A stretch of DNA of 64,000 nt, from contig CBDFNC010000005.1 in assembly GCA_965249895.1 (NCBI GenBank), forward strand, positions 2,356,001-2,420,000. The letters run 5' to 3'. A program made the translations under genes and the position numbers. Shown piece after piece: positions 43,889 through 52,078 of this stretch. The notes below the pieces were generated by a model. That model did no database searches. It saw only the letters and a program-made list of their open reading frames with translations, and was not told the DNA's origin. Each line of letters begins with the position of its first letter. Within the stretch, counting starts at the first letter, position 1. This stretch comes from CBDFNC01 sp965249895 (GTDB lineage: Bacteria > Pseudomonadota > Gammaproteobacteria > Enterobacterales > CBDFNC01).

Positions 43889-44626
43889 ATGCATCTCGGA
43901 AAGTTACTCTGTTTACTTTTTTTATGGTTTACCACCTTCCCCGCCCTTTCTCTGGGAAAAATTGATCTGGTGACAGATCCCTGGCCTCCCTATATTGCCC
44001 CTGAGCTTGATCAACAAGGGTTTATCACAGAAATTACCCGCCAGGCATTTAAACGAGCCGGGTTAGAGTTAAAAACCTCATTTCTCCCCTGGAAACGCGC
44101 TATAGAGCACGGTAAAGCAGGTGTTTATCAAGGTGTATTGGGTGCATTTTATAACGATGAGCGGCCGCTATTTTTTTACTTTTCCGACTCCATTGGCAGC
44201 AGCGAAATAGTGCTATTTAAACGCAAAGATCGCGACATCCCTTTCACCAAACTCTCCGATTTAGATGGGCTCAGCATTGGAGTCATCAACGGATATTTCT
44301 ACTATCAGGAGTTTGAAGACGCGGAAAACGTGCTCAAGGTCAGCGCGCATAGCCATCAGAAAAACCTAGAGCGTTTATTAAAAGGACGTGTGGATTTGAT
44401 CATTGCCGACAAAATGGTTGGAAGTTATATGTTGAATCGGCATTTTCCCGAGAGAGCGAATGAAATTGAACCCCTTATCCCCAGCCTCGCCACTGAAGAC
44501 ATATATATCCTTTTCCCTAAAGCCCTCCCAGACTCTAAAGCAGCCAGAGACGCCTTTAACCTTGGGCTAGAACAGATCAAGCAAGACGGTGCCTATGACC
44601 GTATTATGCTTTACCATGGCTATTGA
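43889..44626 (+). CDS. Periplasmic solute-binding protein (SBP_bac_3 type)
   Basis: 245 residues. Signal peptide (about 1-23, PALSLG). VTDPWPPYIAPELDQQGFIT, ITRQAFKRAGLELKTSFLPW, KRAIEHGKAGVYQGVLGAFY and LSDLDGLSIGVINGYFYYQE are canonical for the family. No ABC partner. It is followed by a histidine-kinase relic in the same direction, so it may once have been part of a binding protein-kinase pair. Confidence 0.87.
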   Translation: MHLGKLLCLLFLWFTTFPALSLGKIDLVTDPWPPYIAPELDQQGFITEITRQAFKRAGLELKTSFLPWKRAIEHGKAGVYQGVLGAFYNDERPLFFYFSDSIGSSEIVLFKRKDRDIPFTKLSDLDGLSIGVINGYFYYQEFEDAENVLKVSAHSHQKNLERLLKGRVDLIIADKMVGSYMLNRHFPERANEIEPLIPSLATEDIYILFPKALPDSKAARDAFNLGLEQIKQDGAYDRIMLYHGY

Positions 44627-44649
44627 AGCGCAATAATTTTGGCGAGTAT

Positions 44650-44910
44650 ATGTTACGAACTCCATTTGATTTGAAGCAAATCAGCAATGAGTAATGTTCA
44701 CCCACAGCCAATATAAGTCGAGTAACGCTATCCAAAGATGACACATCTGATAAATTTGTTCAGGCTGATCAACTTAGGTTAAAACAAGTAATTATCAATC
44801 TTATCTCAAACTCCATAAAGTGCGATATTGGTCAGGGAATTGGCTATCACTAAAAACCCATCGAAGAGATGTCAGATGACATCAACATGGAGAGCGGCCT
44901 AGGTAAATGA
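44650..44910 (+). pseudogene. Sensor histidine kinase relic
   Basis: The frame through 44662 encodes PFDLKQISNE, a stop, then SKDDTSDKFVQADQLRLKQV and IINLISNSIK (N box), DIGQGIG (G1, with a deletion), another stop and MESGLGK. This is the order of a hybrid-kinase ATPase domain, with stops and internal deletions. It was linked to the upstream solute-binding protein. Confidence 0.7.
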
Positions 44911-44958
44911 AATAAATTCTGAGTTAAGATGCGGCATAAAAACGATGCCTGGCCAGAG

Positions 44959-46533
44959 TTAGGGAAACCCGTTTTTAGCGAATATAGGATTGACCTTTGG
45001 AAATCGAATTTCAAATTTAAGACCTTGATTAGCCTCACTCTTGGCAGAAATGCTACCAGCCAAAACGTGAGTAACCAGGTTATAAACTATATGCGTACCT
45101 AAACCTACACCGCCCAGACTACGATTGGTGGTAAAAAACGGTTCAAACAAAGACGTAAGTACTTCCTCTGTAACACCTACACCATCATCCCGATAATTCA
45201 TCACAACCTCAGTATCCTCAACATCGACATTAATAAAAATATTGCCACACTCAACTCCCTCAAAGCCATGCTGTAACGAATTGAAAACAAGGTTGGAAAC
45301 TATTTGAGATAGCGCCTCGGCATCACAGGCCACTTCAATATCTTGACAATCTACCGCCAGTCGATGATTCCCCTGACTTAATTCAGGTTGCAGCATAACC
45401 TGTATGTCATCCAGCTCTTGTTTCAGGTTGATCACTAAGATATTTTTAATCGATTGCTTTGCCGCCACTTTCTTAAATTCATTGATCAACTGAGAAGCGC
45501 GTTTCAAACTGCTTGTAGTAATATCCAGACCTTCCGACGACTGGTCCAAAAACCGGCGGATCTTTTTACTATTTAAGCTCCTGCGATCGAGCTCCCCTTC
45601 CAGTTCCCGGTGTAATTCATGTAAGAAGCTGTTCGCTGCAACACAGATCCCCAAGGGAGTATTGACTTCATGGGCAACGCCAGCCACTAACTGGCCCAAC
45701 GATGCCATTTTCTCTTTCTCAACCAGTTTTTGTTGCGAATGCTTTATCTCTTGAAGAGCCGTTTGTAAATCATCATTCGTATTCTCAAGCTCAGTGGTGC
45801 GTTTACCCACCTTTTCCTCCAGGCGTGTGTTTAATGCCAGGATTTCCTCCATCATGGCATTTGCAGAGTCGACAATATGTCCCACCTCGTCGTATTGATG
45901 GGCGCGATCGTGTTGTAGTAATTGATGTTTTTGTGAACCATGTATGTCTATCTTCTGGAACTTTTCAGCTAATCGAAGAAAAGGGCGACTCAGCGCATAT
46001 TGGAAAACCAGTAGCAAAACGATAGATAGAACAAAGTTTCGTACCAAGCCACTGATAAACACATAGACAGCGCGATTATAGAAGGGCGCCAGCGCCGCAT
46101 CTGTGTCCACCATCAATACCAGTTTGCCCAGGTAGACTCCCTGATGATTGGTTAGCCGGAATTCATGAGTAGAACTTTCAGAGATTAATATCTTGGTTAT
46201 ATTCCTGGTGCTACTTTCTTTTAAAGGCAAGGTTATTTCTGCCATCACCTCATCTCTGTCATCAAGAAAGCTCATAAACTGCAGAAAGTTGAAATGCGTG
46301 AGCCCCTGTAATACTTCACGCGCCAGATCTGGATCTAATTGATACACGGCTCGCTCTGCCGTTTCTCTGGTGACTTCAAAGATCTCATCAACCTTGCTTT
46401 TAGTTACCTCACTTTGCTGATGGAAGTCAGTGTAAACCTGGGCAATGCTGACGACGACACCCAACAGAAACGCCACCAACACACTTAATCGTGCAAGTTT
46501 AAAGGCAATACGTTGGGAAAAGCCTATTTTCAT
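44959..46533 (-). CDS. Membrane sensor histidine kinase
   Basis: 524 residues. Helix 1 (about 15-35), periplasmic region of about 120 residues, helix 2 (about 158-178), HAMP, a coiled coil, then DHp with GQLVAGVAHEVNTPLGICVA (phospho-His) and a HATPase with NLVFNSLQHGFE (N), YRDDGVGV (G1), FEPFFTTNRSLGGVGLGTHI (F and G2). All kinase motifs are intact. It is an orphan with no response regulator nearby. Divergent from the next solute-binding protein gene. Confidence 0.92.
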   Translation of the reverse strand: MKIGFSQRIAFKLARLSVLVAFLLGVVVSIAQVYTDFHQQSEVTKSKVDEIFEVTRETAERAVYQLDPDLAREVLQGLTHFNFLQFMSFLDDRDEVMAEITLPLKESSTRNITKILISESSTHEFRLTNHQGVYLGKLVLMVDTDAALAPFYNRAVYVFISGLVRNFVLSIVLLLVFQYALSRPFLRLAEKFQKIDIHGSQKHQLLQHDRAHQYDEVGHIVDSANAMMEEILALNTRLEEKVGKRTTELENTNDDLQTALQEIKHSQQKLVEKEKMASLGQLVAGVAHEVNTPLGICVAANSFLHELHRELEGELDRRSLNSKKIRRFLDQSSEGLDITTSSLKRASQLINEFKKVAAKQSIKNILVINLKQELDDIQVMLQPELSQGNHRLAVDCQDIEVACDAEALSQIVSNLVFNSLQHGFEGVECGNIFINVDVEDTEVVMNYRDDGVGVTEEVLTSLFEPFFTTNRSLGGVGLGTHIVYNLVTHVLAGSISAKSEANQGLKFEIRFPKVNPIFAKNGFP

Positions 46534-46683
46534 ATCGACCAGTTAATCATTATTCTATGGGCTCTCTCAATAAAGCGCCTAAATTGAACAACACGGCGGC
46601 GACGGGTTAATAGGCATAATACGCAATCAATTCTATAATCAGGCATATCAAGTATTGATAATACTGGGTATCTTGATGTCACT

Positions 46684-47445
46684 ATGAAACACCCTATTCA
46701 ACCATTTTTGGTCGCTCTCGCCTTCACCCTAATTACCAGTTTAGCTGTTGCTGAAACTACCGTTTATGGCTTCGAACTTAAAAACAGAATGAGCGTAAAA
46801 GGAGGTCAACAATATGATCTACTATTGCAAGAAATGGCTGATATGGGGCTTGAGTACCAGTTAAAGGTATTGTCTTTTAAACGTCAGGTGCAATCATTTG
46901 GAGCCGACCCAAGCAGTTGTATTTTCCCTACCAGCACTATTGCAGCAGGGCGACTGTTGCCAGAGATAAAGACCACATTGCTAGGCTCAGATCGAGTGGA
47001 TATGACTGGACTGGTGATCCTTAATCGTAAGACAGACCCTATGATCAAGTCACTGGACGAATTGGAAGGGAAAACCATCGCCATGTGGATAGGGTTGGAC
47101 CCCAAGGTATTTTTGCCCGGTGTAAAATACGGATCAGTGATCAAAGTGCCTAATGATGAAACCTTACTCAGAATGCTAGATAGAAAAAGAGTGGATATTA
47201 TCTTAGGCTTTATGCCGGATATCCTGTTAGCGGCCGATAAACTAGACCTGCCTTTTCCACAATCCAGTAATATTTGGCCAATCACCAAACGCGGTACTCA
47301 GTTGGTTTGTTTCGACACGCCTGAGAACCGGGCTTTTATTAGTGAGTTTAATAAACGGCTTACGATAATCAAAGCATCGGGAAAATTGAGAGAAATCATG
47401 GGACCCTTGGTCAATTTAAACGATGAAACCCCCGCCTTTTATTAA
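46684..47445 (+). CDS. Periplasmic solute-binding protein (SBP_bac_3 type)
   Basis: 253 residues. Signal peptide (about 1-23, TSLAVA). The fold is that of the family but divergent: YGFELKNRMSVKGGQQYDLL, SSCIFPTSTIAAGRLLPEIK and LDELEGKTIAMWIGLDPKVF. A Cys pair (SSCIF, QLVCFD) may form a disulfide. It is divergent from the orphan histidine kinase, 150 bases away; a shared sensing role is plausible. Confidence 0.8.
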   Translation: MKHPIQPFLVALAFTLITSLAVAETTVYGFELKNRMSVKGGQQYDLLLQEMADMGLEYQLKVLSFKRQVQSFGADPSSCIFPTSTIAAGRLLPEIKTTLLGSDRVDMTGLVILNRKTDPMIKSLDELEGKTIAMWIGLDPKVFLPGVKYGSVIKVPNDETLLRMLDRKRVDIILGFMPDILLAADKLDLPFPQSSNIWPITKRGTQLVCFDTPENRAFISEFNKRLTIIKASGKLREIMGPLVNLNDETPAFY

Positions 47446-47541
47446 AAGTAATGGTTTAAATTAACCTCCACCATCACAGTAGCCCCGTCAACATCAGTTG
47501 CCTGGAGGTCCGACACTCGGTCCAGAGGGGCAGCGTACTTG

Positions 47542-48765
47542 CTACAGGGTTCGCCTGGGTGATACCGCTACATTGGCAAAAATAAGCCCCGCCACCAGCG
47601 ACATAAAGATCAACAAGGTTTGCGAGCCAATCGCTGCCTGGTCCACCATAGATTCCCCGGTGATCATAGTGTTCAGGCCGATATAGGTTTTACTACCGGG
47701 AACCAGTAATACGATGCCTGGTAATAAGGCAATGGAAGCAGGCGCTTTCATTATCCGGGCAAACAAGTTGCCGTAAACCCCCACCATAAATGCGCCTAAA
47801 AAAGGTCCTAACGCATCACCTAAATAAGTACTACCCATAATACTAAAACCATAAGCTATGATACCCGCCAGTATTCCCCAGGGAGCATCAATTAACCGAG
47901 ATTTAAATATCACCACCAGCCCAAGTGAAAGTAGCGGAACCCCGAGCAAATTGGCCCATAAAGGGACAGCGGGCTCAGCAATATAGGAAGGTGGCTGCCA
48001 GATCAAATCACCGACAGCCATACCAAGCACAGCGCCAAAGTACAGCTTAAACAGCAGCATCATCGCATCCATAATTCGCGCAGTGCCGGAAACCAGATCT
48101 CGCGCCGCCAGTTCAGATAACCCCAGAGTAAGCGATAAGCCAGGAATGAAAATGATGATGCTGGATAAGGTAACCACGGGCACGTTGATGGCCGGGTCTA
48201 ACCACATCAAGCCGGATGCGCAGAATGCCGCCATCATGGCTGACAAGGGCTCCAGCATCTCCGCCATTCGTTTGGAACGCTCGGCCAAAAACACTAAGCC
48301 GTAGACAGGAAAGCTCAACAGGAAAGACCAGAACACATCGTTCCAACTTGTGGCAATCAGCATAGCAAACGCTGCGCCTACAATACCGAATGAAAATAGG
48401 GTGGTAACTGTGTTATAGGGATTAGGCGCCTGCTCGATTATCACCAGCCGTTGTAACGCCTGCTGAAGCTTATATTTGCCCTCAACCATATCCTCTACCA
48501 GCTCATCAGTTCTGGCCAGGGCCCCTAAATCCAACTCTCCGGGTTTCACTCGGAATACATGGGTGTATTCCTGTTTATCACCCGGTACCCAGAGCACAAA
48601 GGTCAGCGCTGTCGGTGTAATAAGAAAGTAGCCATCCAGCCCAACATGCTTTGCTACGTTATGTAAATGCGCTTCCAAGCGGTACGCAGGAGTACCAAAT
48701 TTATGCAGGGCTTTGCCCAGCTTAATAATAAAGTCTCGTTTTACTTCGAAGGGCGTAGTGTTCAC
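47542..48765 (-). CDS. Threonine/serine exporter family protein (ThrE; YjjP-YjjB fused)
   Basis: 407 residues. The N-terminal DUF1212/YjjP part (about 1-250; KLGKALHKFGTPAYRLEAHL, then five helices) and the C-terminal YjjB-like part (about 265-400; four or five helices, FMVGVYGNLFARIMKAPASI) are joined in one chain, as in Corynebacterium ThrE. Start GTG 48765. It would export threonine, serine or small acids by proton exchange. Confidence 0.85.
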   Translation of the reverse strand: MNTTPFEVKRDFIIKLGKALHKFGTPAYRLEAHLHNVAKHVGLDGYFLITPTALTFVLWVPGDKQEYTHVFRVKPGELDLGALARTDELVEDMVEGKYKLQQALQRLVIIEQAPNPYNTVTTLFSFGIVGAAFAMLIATSWNDVFWSFLLSFPVYGLVFLAERSKRMAEMLEPLSAMMAAFCASGLMWLDPAINVPVVTLSSIIIFIPGLSLTLGLSELAARDLVSGTARIMDAMMLLFKLYFGAVLGMAVGDLIWQPPSYIAEPAVPLWANLLGVPLLSLGLVVIFKSRLIDAPWGILAGIIAYGFSIMGSTYLGDALGPFLGAFMVGVYGNLFARIMKAPASIALLPGIVLLVPGSKTYIGLNTMITGESMVDQAAIGSQTLLIFMSLVAGLIFANVAVSPRRTL

Positions 48766-48887
48766 TCTGTGTTTCCGTTGGGGGTGGCTGTGTTTTGCAG
48801 GCGGATTCTAACACTGATTGTGGAACATCAGTGTTAAAAAACCATCAACGGTAAGAATCAAAACTTGGCGGAAGTCGGTAGAAGAAT

Positions 48888-49320
48888 TTAGTGGTCGACA
48901 GAGGTCAGAAAGGCCATCGCTCTGGGCTCACTCGCATATGCCACATTAATCCTTAACCAGTTGGAGGGTTCAGTGTCATGGTAGAAGATAGCGCCGGACG
49001 ACAAGCTGACGCCACAATCCGCCGCATATTCCAGTAAAGAATCAATGTCTGTTATGTTGGGTTTTCGCGCCCACAAAAACATGCCTCCCATGGGTTCGGC
49101 ATATATTTCCCAACCTTGACTTTAATAACCCCTGCGCTATTCATCTTTCGTACGCAACGATAACCGTGGAGCGGCTAACTTCCAATGTTTCAGCCAGCCT
49201 GCGTATAGAGGGTAATTTTGAGCCGGGTCGCGCCCTGCCACTCTCAACCCAGTCACAAACCCCACTTACCAGCTGACCCACCAGGGAAACACTGAACTCC
49301 TTGTCGATAGAAAAGTTCAC
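48888..49320 (-). pseudogene. MocR-type (GntR + aminotransferase) regulator relic
   Basis: The N-terminal piece (49141-49320) is a GntR winged helix: SKLPSIRRLAETLEVSRSTV and IVAYER followed by a stop. The C-terminal piece (48888-49121) is the end of a type I aminotransferase domain: YAEPMGGMFLWARKPN and SGAIFYHDTEPSNWLRINVA. About 300 middle codons are deleted. MocR regulators usually control a divergent neighbour, here the peptide operon starting at 49475. Confidence 0.8.
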
Positions 49321-49420
49321 AACACCCCCTAAACTGTTACGCAAAAACACCAGTACAGTTCATCGTAAATAGATAGAGATTGTACATTTCCCACTTCTTA
49401 AGTAAATGCCAGAATGGATT

Positions 49421-49438
49421 TTGCCAACCTCTTGGCAA
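49421..49438. promoter_or_regulatory. Operator-like palindrome in the peptide-operon promoter
   Basis: TTGCCAA-CCTC-TTGGCAA is a perfect 7-bp inverted repeat 36 bases before the peptide start codon. TTGGCA in its right arm could be a -35 element, with an AT-rich -10 region near 49452-49461. It would suit a dimeric GntR-type regulator such as the broken MocR gene upstream. Confidence 0.45.
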
Positions 49439-49474
49439 TCAATTAAGTCCATAAATTTATTAAGGAAAATTATT

Positions 49475-49543
49475 ATGACTTTAAAAAAAGTTGTCGCTAA
49501 AAAGCAATCCAAACGTCGCATAAACGGCGCTACTTGCGGCTAA
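49475..49543 (+). CDS. Putative RiPP precursor peptide (22 residues)
   Basis: ATG 49475 to TAA 49541-49543, with AAGGA 8 bases upstream. The product starts MTLKKVVAKKQSKRR and ends INGATCG. A very basic leader-like part (9 of the first 15 residues Lys/Arg) is followed by a neutral, Gly-rich C-terminus with a single Cys next to last. It is directly followed by a hairpin and then genes for an RRE-like protein, a di-metal oxidase, a PLP enzyme and an exporter, the order expected of a ribosomal peptide pathway. KRR could be the protease site. It is too short for homology to be decisive; context carries the call. It does not resemble PqqA or methanobactin precursors. Confidence 0.65.
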   Translation: MTLKKVVAKKQSKRRINGATCG

Positions 49544-49551
49544 TCGGCGAT

Positions 49552-49571
49552 CCCCTCTCACCAGAGAGGGG
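49552..49571 (+). promoter_or_regulatory. Tight hairpin between precursor and biosynthesis genes
   Basis: CCCCTCTC (49552-49559) pairs perfectly with GAGAGGGG (49564-49571) around ACCA. No T-run follows, so it is more likely an mRNA-stabilising or partial-termination element that raises precursor output over the enzymes, an arrangement common in RiPP operons. Confidence 0.65.
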
Positions 49572-49602
49572 AAACCTCTCCTTAATTCAGCAAGGCATTG
49601 AA

Positions 49603-49944
49603 ATGGAAATTCAAGAAAAGGACTGGGTTAAATACCCCAAATTTCGCCACAACCTGTGGACTAACTTCGCCGATGAACCGGAAATCACCTACCTCACTGT
49701 CAGTCATGGTAAATTCGAAGTCTCTACCGAAGAAGCCACCGAATTCCTCAAGATACGCGGCTTTTGCACCGGGCACCATAGCATTGAACAAATTGCCCAT
49801 AAAAGCGGCTTAGCAGAACAACGCACCAAAGAAATCGTCAACTCACTAGTTGAAGGCGATGTCCTGCGCGTCCCACAGAAAAGCTTCGAGCAATTATCAG
49901 AACAAGATATTCAACAGACTTTGCTGGCAGCGACTCGTATCTGA
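49603..49944 (+). CDS. PqqD/RRE-like peptide-recognition protein
   Basis: 113 residues from ATG 49603 (AAGG 7 bases upstream). Three short strands (EITYLTVSHGKFEVST) followed by helices EEATEFLKIRGFCTGHHSIE and QIAHKSGLAEQRTKEIVNSL with a closing wing VEGDVLRVPQ give the winged-helix pattern of PqqD-type RiPP recognition elements, which bind leader peptides. It ends at TGA 49942-49944. The same frame continues beyond that TGA directly into the oxidase (FEQSCETHIAVDVFNGE), so it may be the N-terminal half of a former RRE-oxidase fusion. Family by pattern, not by search. Confidence 0.6.
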   Translation: MEIQEKDWVKYPKFRHNLWTNFADEPEITYLTVSHGKFEVSTEEATEFLKIRGFCTGHHSIEQIAHKSGLAEQRTKEIVNSLVEGDVLRVPQKSFEQLSEQDIQQTLLAATRI

Positions 49945-49980
49945 TTTGAACAGTCATGCGAAACTCATATTGCTGTCGAT

Positions 49981-50613
49981 GTGTTTAACGGCGAAGTATC
50001 CAAACAGGTGGCCATCGGCTGGCTACTCGAAACATATCATTATATTAAGGCTTTCCCTCGCGCGCTGGATGTTGCCGTAGCCCATGCTGACGGCGAGCTA
50101 AAAGAATTGCTGCAGGAATATACCGAGCATGAGCGGGGCCACGAGATATTCGTAGAAAATACACTTATCAAGCTAGGAATTAGCCGTGAAGAAGTTCGTC
50201 ACAGTATTCCTTTGGTCACTACCAAGCTGATTAATATGCAAATGCGGGAGCTGTTTGCCATCAACCCCTGCTCCGCCCTGTTAGTCGCTGCCGTAGTGGA
50301 AGCCGGCGAACTCGAAGAAGATGAGCTGACAAATTTACAAAGTGACTTTACCCGTCACTTCAACTTCTCAGATACCTGCCTGGAACCTTTGTTCACTCAC
50401 ACCCGCATTGATGAAGAGTTTGGTCATAGTCAGCTAGCCGAAAACAACCCCCATTTACTGCATTTTTCTTCCCTCAACGAACTCAACAATGTGGTCAACG
50501 GCCTTCACGACCTTAAACATGCCTTTGATGCTCAAAAACTGGAAATCAAAGAATATTACAGTCGACCGGGTAACTACTTCCCGCGTCAATATGTCGATTT
50601 CTTCGCTATTTAG
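49981..50613 (+). CDS. Haem-oxygenase-like di-metal oxidase (HDO/PqqC-like)
   Basis: 210 residues if GTG 49981 is used, but there is no Shine-Dalgarno there. The all-helical fold matches HDO/PqqC/TenA proteins: WLLETYHYIKAFPRALDVAV, EYTEHERGHEIFVENTLIKL and HTRIDEEFGHSQLAE. Candidate metal ligands in UndA-type positions are Glu17, Glu51-x2-His54, Glu107, His140 and Asp144; the last ligand, usually at Asp+3, would be His149 here. Such enzymes use two irons and O2 to cleave or desaturate amino-acid side chains. The frame is continuous with the RRE gene through one TGA. TenA thiaminase is unlikely because no thiamine genes are near. Confidence 0.7.
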   Translation: MFNGEVSKQVAIGWLLETYHYIKAFPRALDVAVAHADGELKELLQEYTEHERGHEIFVENTLIKLGISREEVRHSIPLVTTKLINMQMRELFAINPCSALLVAAVVEAGELEEDELTNLQSDFTRHFNFSDTCLEPLFTHTRIDEEFGHSQLAENNPHLLHFSSLNELNNVVNGLHDLKHAFDAQKLEIKEYYSRPGNYFPRQYVDFFAI

Positions 50614-50622
50614 GAGCAAAAT

Positions 50623-51846
50623 ATGCAACTGGCTGAACCGCAACAGCTGAATTCAGAACCAACTCCATTGAGCTGCCGTCAGCACTTCCCTGCCCTGAGC
50701 AAAACTGATGTACACGGCATCCGGGTGTTTGCAGACAACTCATCGCGGGCCCAAATGCCAGCAGAAAGCCTAACAGCCGTCCAGGAGCAACTTAACAGCT
50801 GGGAGACCCACAGGGGAGGCCTGCCGGAATACGATAGCCACCGATCGGCCAAAGCCGCTGGGTTAAGAGAAAAAGCTCGCCGAGTCGCCGCCCAGTTTTG
50901 CAGTGGTGAAGCGGCGCAAATCGGTTTCGCTGCCAATGGCACCTCCACGTTAGCCATCTTGGCTAAAGCACTTTTTGGCACAGTATTGCAACCCGGCGAC
51001 AATATCGTTATTACCGAAGTGGATCATGATGCCAACCGCACAATCTGGCAATCCTTATCCGATTTAGGTTGTAATATCATAGATATCGAAGTGGCTGCCG
51101 ACGGAGGCCTGGAAATAACGCAGTGGTATGCGGCACTGGCAAAGCGGCCTAAGCTGGTGGCATTTTGCATGCTGTCCAATGTGACGGGCGTACTATTACC
51201 CTATGAGAAGCTGGCTAATGAAGCCAAAGCCATGGGGTCCGTGGTGGTATTGGACGCCGTCCAGGGGCCGCCTCATGGTTTTACAAATATCATGCTGCCC
51301 AGTATCGATATCGCTATTTTCTCCAACTGCAAATTGTTTTCCCCTCACCTGGGTTGGTGGTGTATTCGTCAGCAGCTAGTTGAGCAAATGGGGTTATCAC
51401 CAGCAAAAGGCTGCCACCCGCAACTGGAATTGGGCTCTTTTGCCCACGCGGATTACGCCGGTTTTATTGCCACCTTTAATTACCTAAGCCAGTTAACCGG
51501 CAATTTTGACACCTCCATGGAGCAGATCAGGCAACACGAAGGATTATTGACCCGGCGTTTTCTGGAAGGCTTACCCGACCGCTTAAAGGGACTGGTGCTG
51601 GCATACCACACTCCCTACTCCAGGGCGCCGATTTTTTCACTCGCTATCCCCCCTGAGAAATGGAGCAGTTGTAAACAGTTATTTACTGACGCAGGTATTG
51701 ATGTGCGTATTGGTCGGTTTGGTACTCCTGCAACCCTTAAGCGTCTGGCCCATCACACGAACAACGCTGCGCTGCGCATTAGCTTTGTACACTACAACAC
51801 CCTCGATGATGTCGACGCTGTGTTGGCTGTATTAGCTCGGCTCTAA
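50623..51846 (+). CDS. PLP-dependent class V aminotransferase-fold enzyme
   Basis: 407 residues, starting 9 bases after the oxidase stop with AGGAG upstream. PLP-binding landmarks are AANGTSTLAILAKALFG, TEVDHDANRTIWQ, LDAVQGPPHG (Asp211, Gln214) and the Schiff-base Lys in IFSNCKLFSPHLGWW (Lys237). The C-terminal loop RIGRFGTPATLKRL lacks the Cys of cysteine desulfurases (RxGxHC), so it is probably not a sulfur donor of the NifS type; isopenicillin-epimerase-like, lyase or transaminase activity is possible. It may act on the core peptide, on its Cys, or on an amino acid released by the oxidase. Same operon. Confidence 0.82.
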   Translation: MQLAEPQQLNSEPTPLSCRQHFPALSKTDVHGIRVFADNSSRAQMPAESLTAVQEQLNSWETHRGGLPEYDSHRSAKAAGLREKARRVAAQFCSGEAAQIGFAANGTSTLAILAKALFGTVLQPGDNIVITEVDHDANRTIWQSLSDLGCNIIDIEVAADGGLEITQWYAALAKRPKLVAFCMLSNVTGVLLPYEKLANEAKAMGSVVVLDAVQGPPHGFTNIMLPSIDIAIFSNCKLFSPHLGWWCIRQQLVEQMGLSPAKGCHPQLELGSFAHADYAGFIATFNYLSQLTGNFDTSMEQIRQHEGLLTRRFLEGLPDRLKGLVLAYHTPYSRAPIFSLAIPPEKWSSCKQLFTDAGIDVRIGRFGTPATLKRLAHHTNNAALRISFVHYNTLDDVDAVLAVLARL

Positions 51847-51934
51847 TCAGGTTTCTATAACTGCAGCAGCGGAGCTACTTACCTGGTTAGTGGCCATGCT
51901 GTAACGCCAAATTTAAGGCTATATTCACGACCTA

Positions 51935-52011
51935 GTAGGAGCGGATGCCTCTATAGGCAAAAAGGGCGAAACCAGTGTTCACACGCTTCGCCGAACAAGT
52001 TCGGCTCCTAC
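51935..52011. repeat. Interspersed repeat, family R (copy 2)
   Basis: GTAGGAGC (51935-51942) and GCTCCTAC (52004-52011) are perfect inverted ends. Inside are GATGCCTCTATAGGCAAAAA and a GGCGAA/TTCGCC stem. Blocks match copy 1 at 35261-35377 in order. It separates the PLP-enzyme gene from the exporter gene and could reduce read-through. Confidence 0.65.
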
Positions 52012-52078
52012 GGCAACACATGTCAGCTTTTCAGTTCACCTGTTTCAGGGCGGGCACTAGCTATAGAGGAACGTTAAT

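Noticed and set aside
49085..49350. Two separate small genes in the MocR region
   Set aside because: They are the two ends of one regulator with the middle deleted.
49942..49944. TGA as selenocysteine codon in an RRE-oxidase fusion
   Set aside because: No SECIS-like hairpin is evident directly after the codon and the flanking residues do not form a redox motif; nonsense or a gene split is simpler.
49981..50613. Oxidase as TenA thiaminase II
   Set aside because: Similar fold, but no thiamine genes nearby, and the metal-ligand pattern plus RRE/peptide context favour an HDO/PqqC-type oxidase.
50623..51846. PLP enzyme as a cysteine desulfurase supplying sulfur
   Set aside because: The C-terminal RxGxHC loop with the catalytic Cys is absent (RIGRFG instead).
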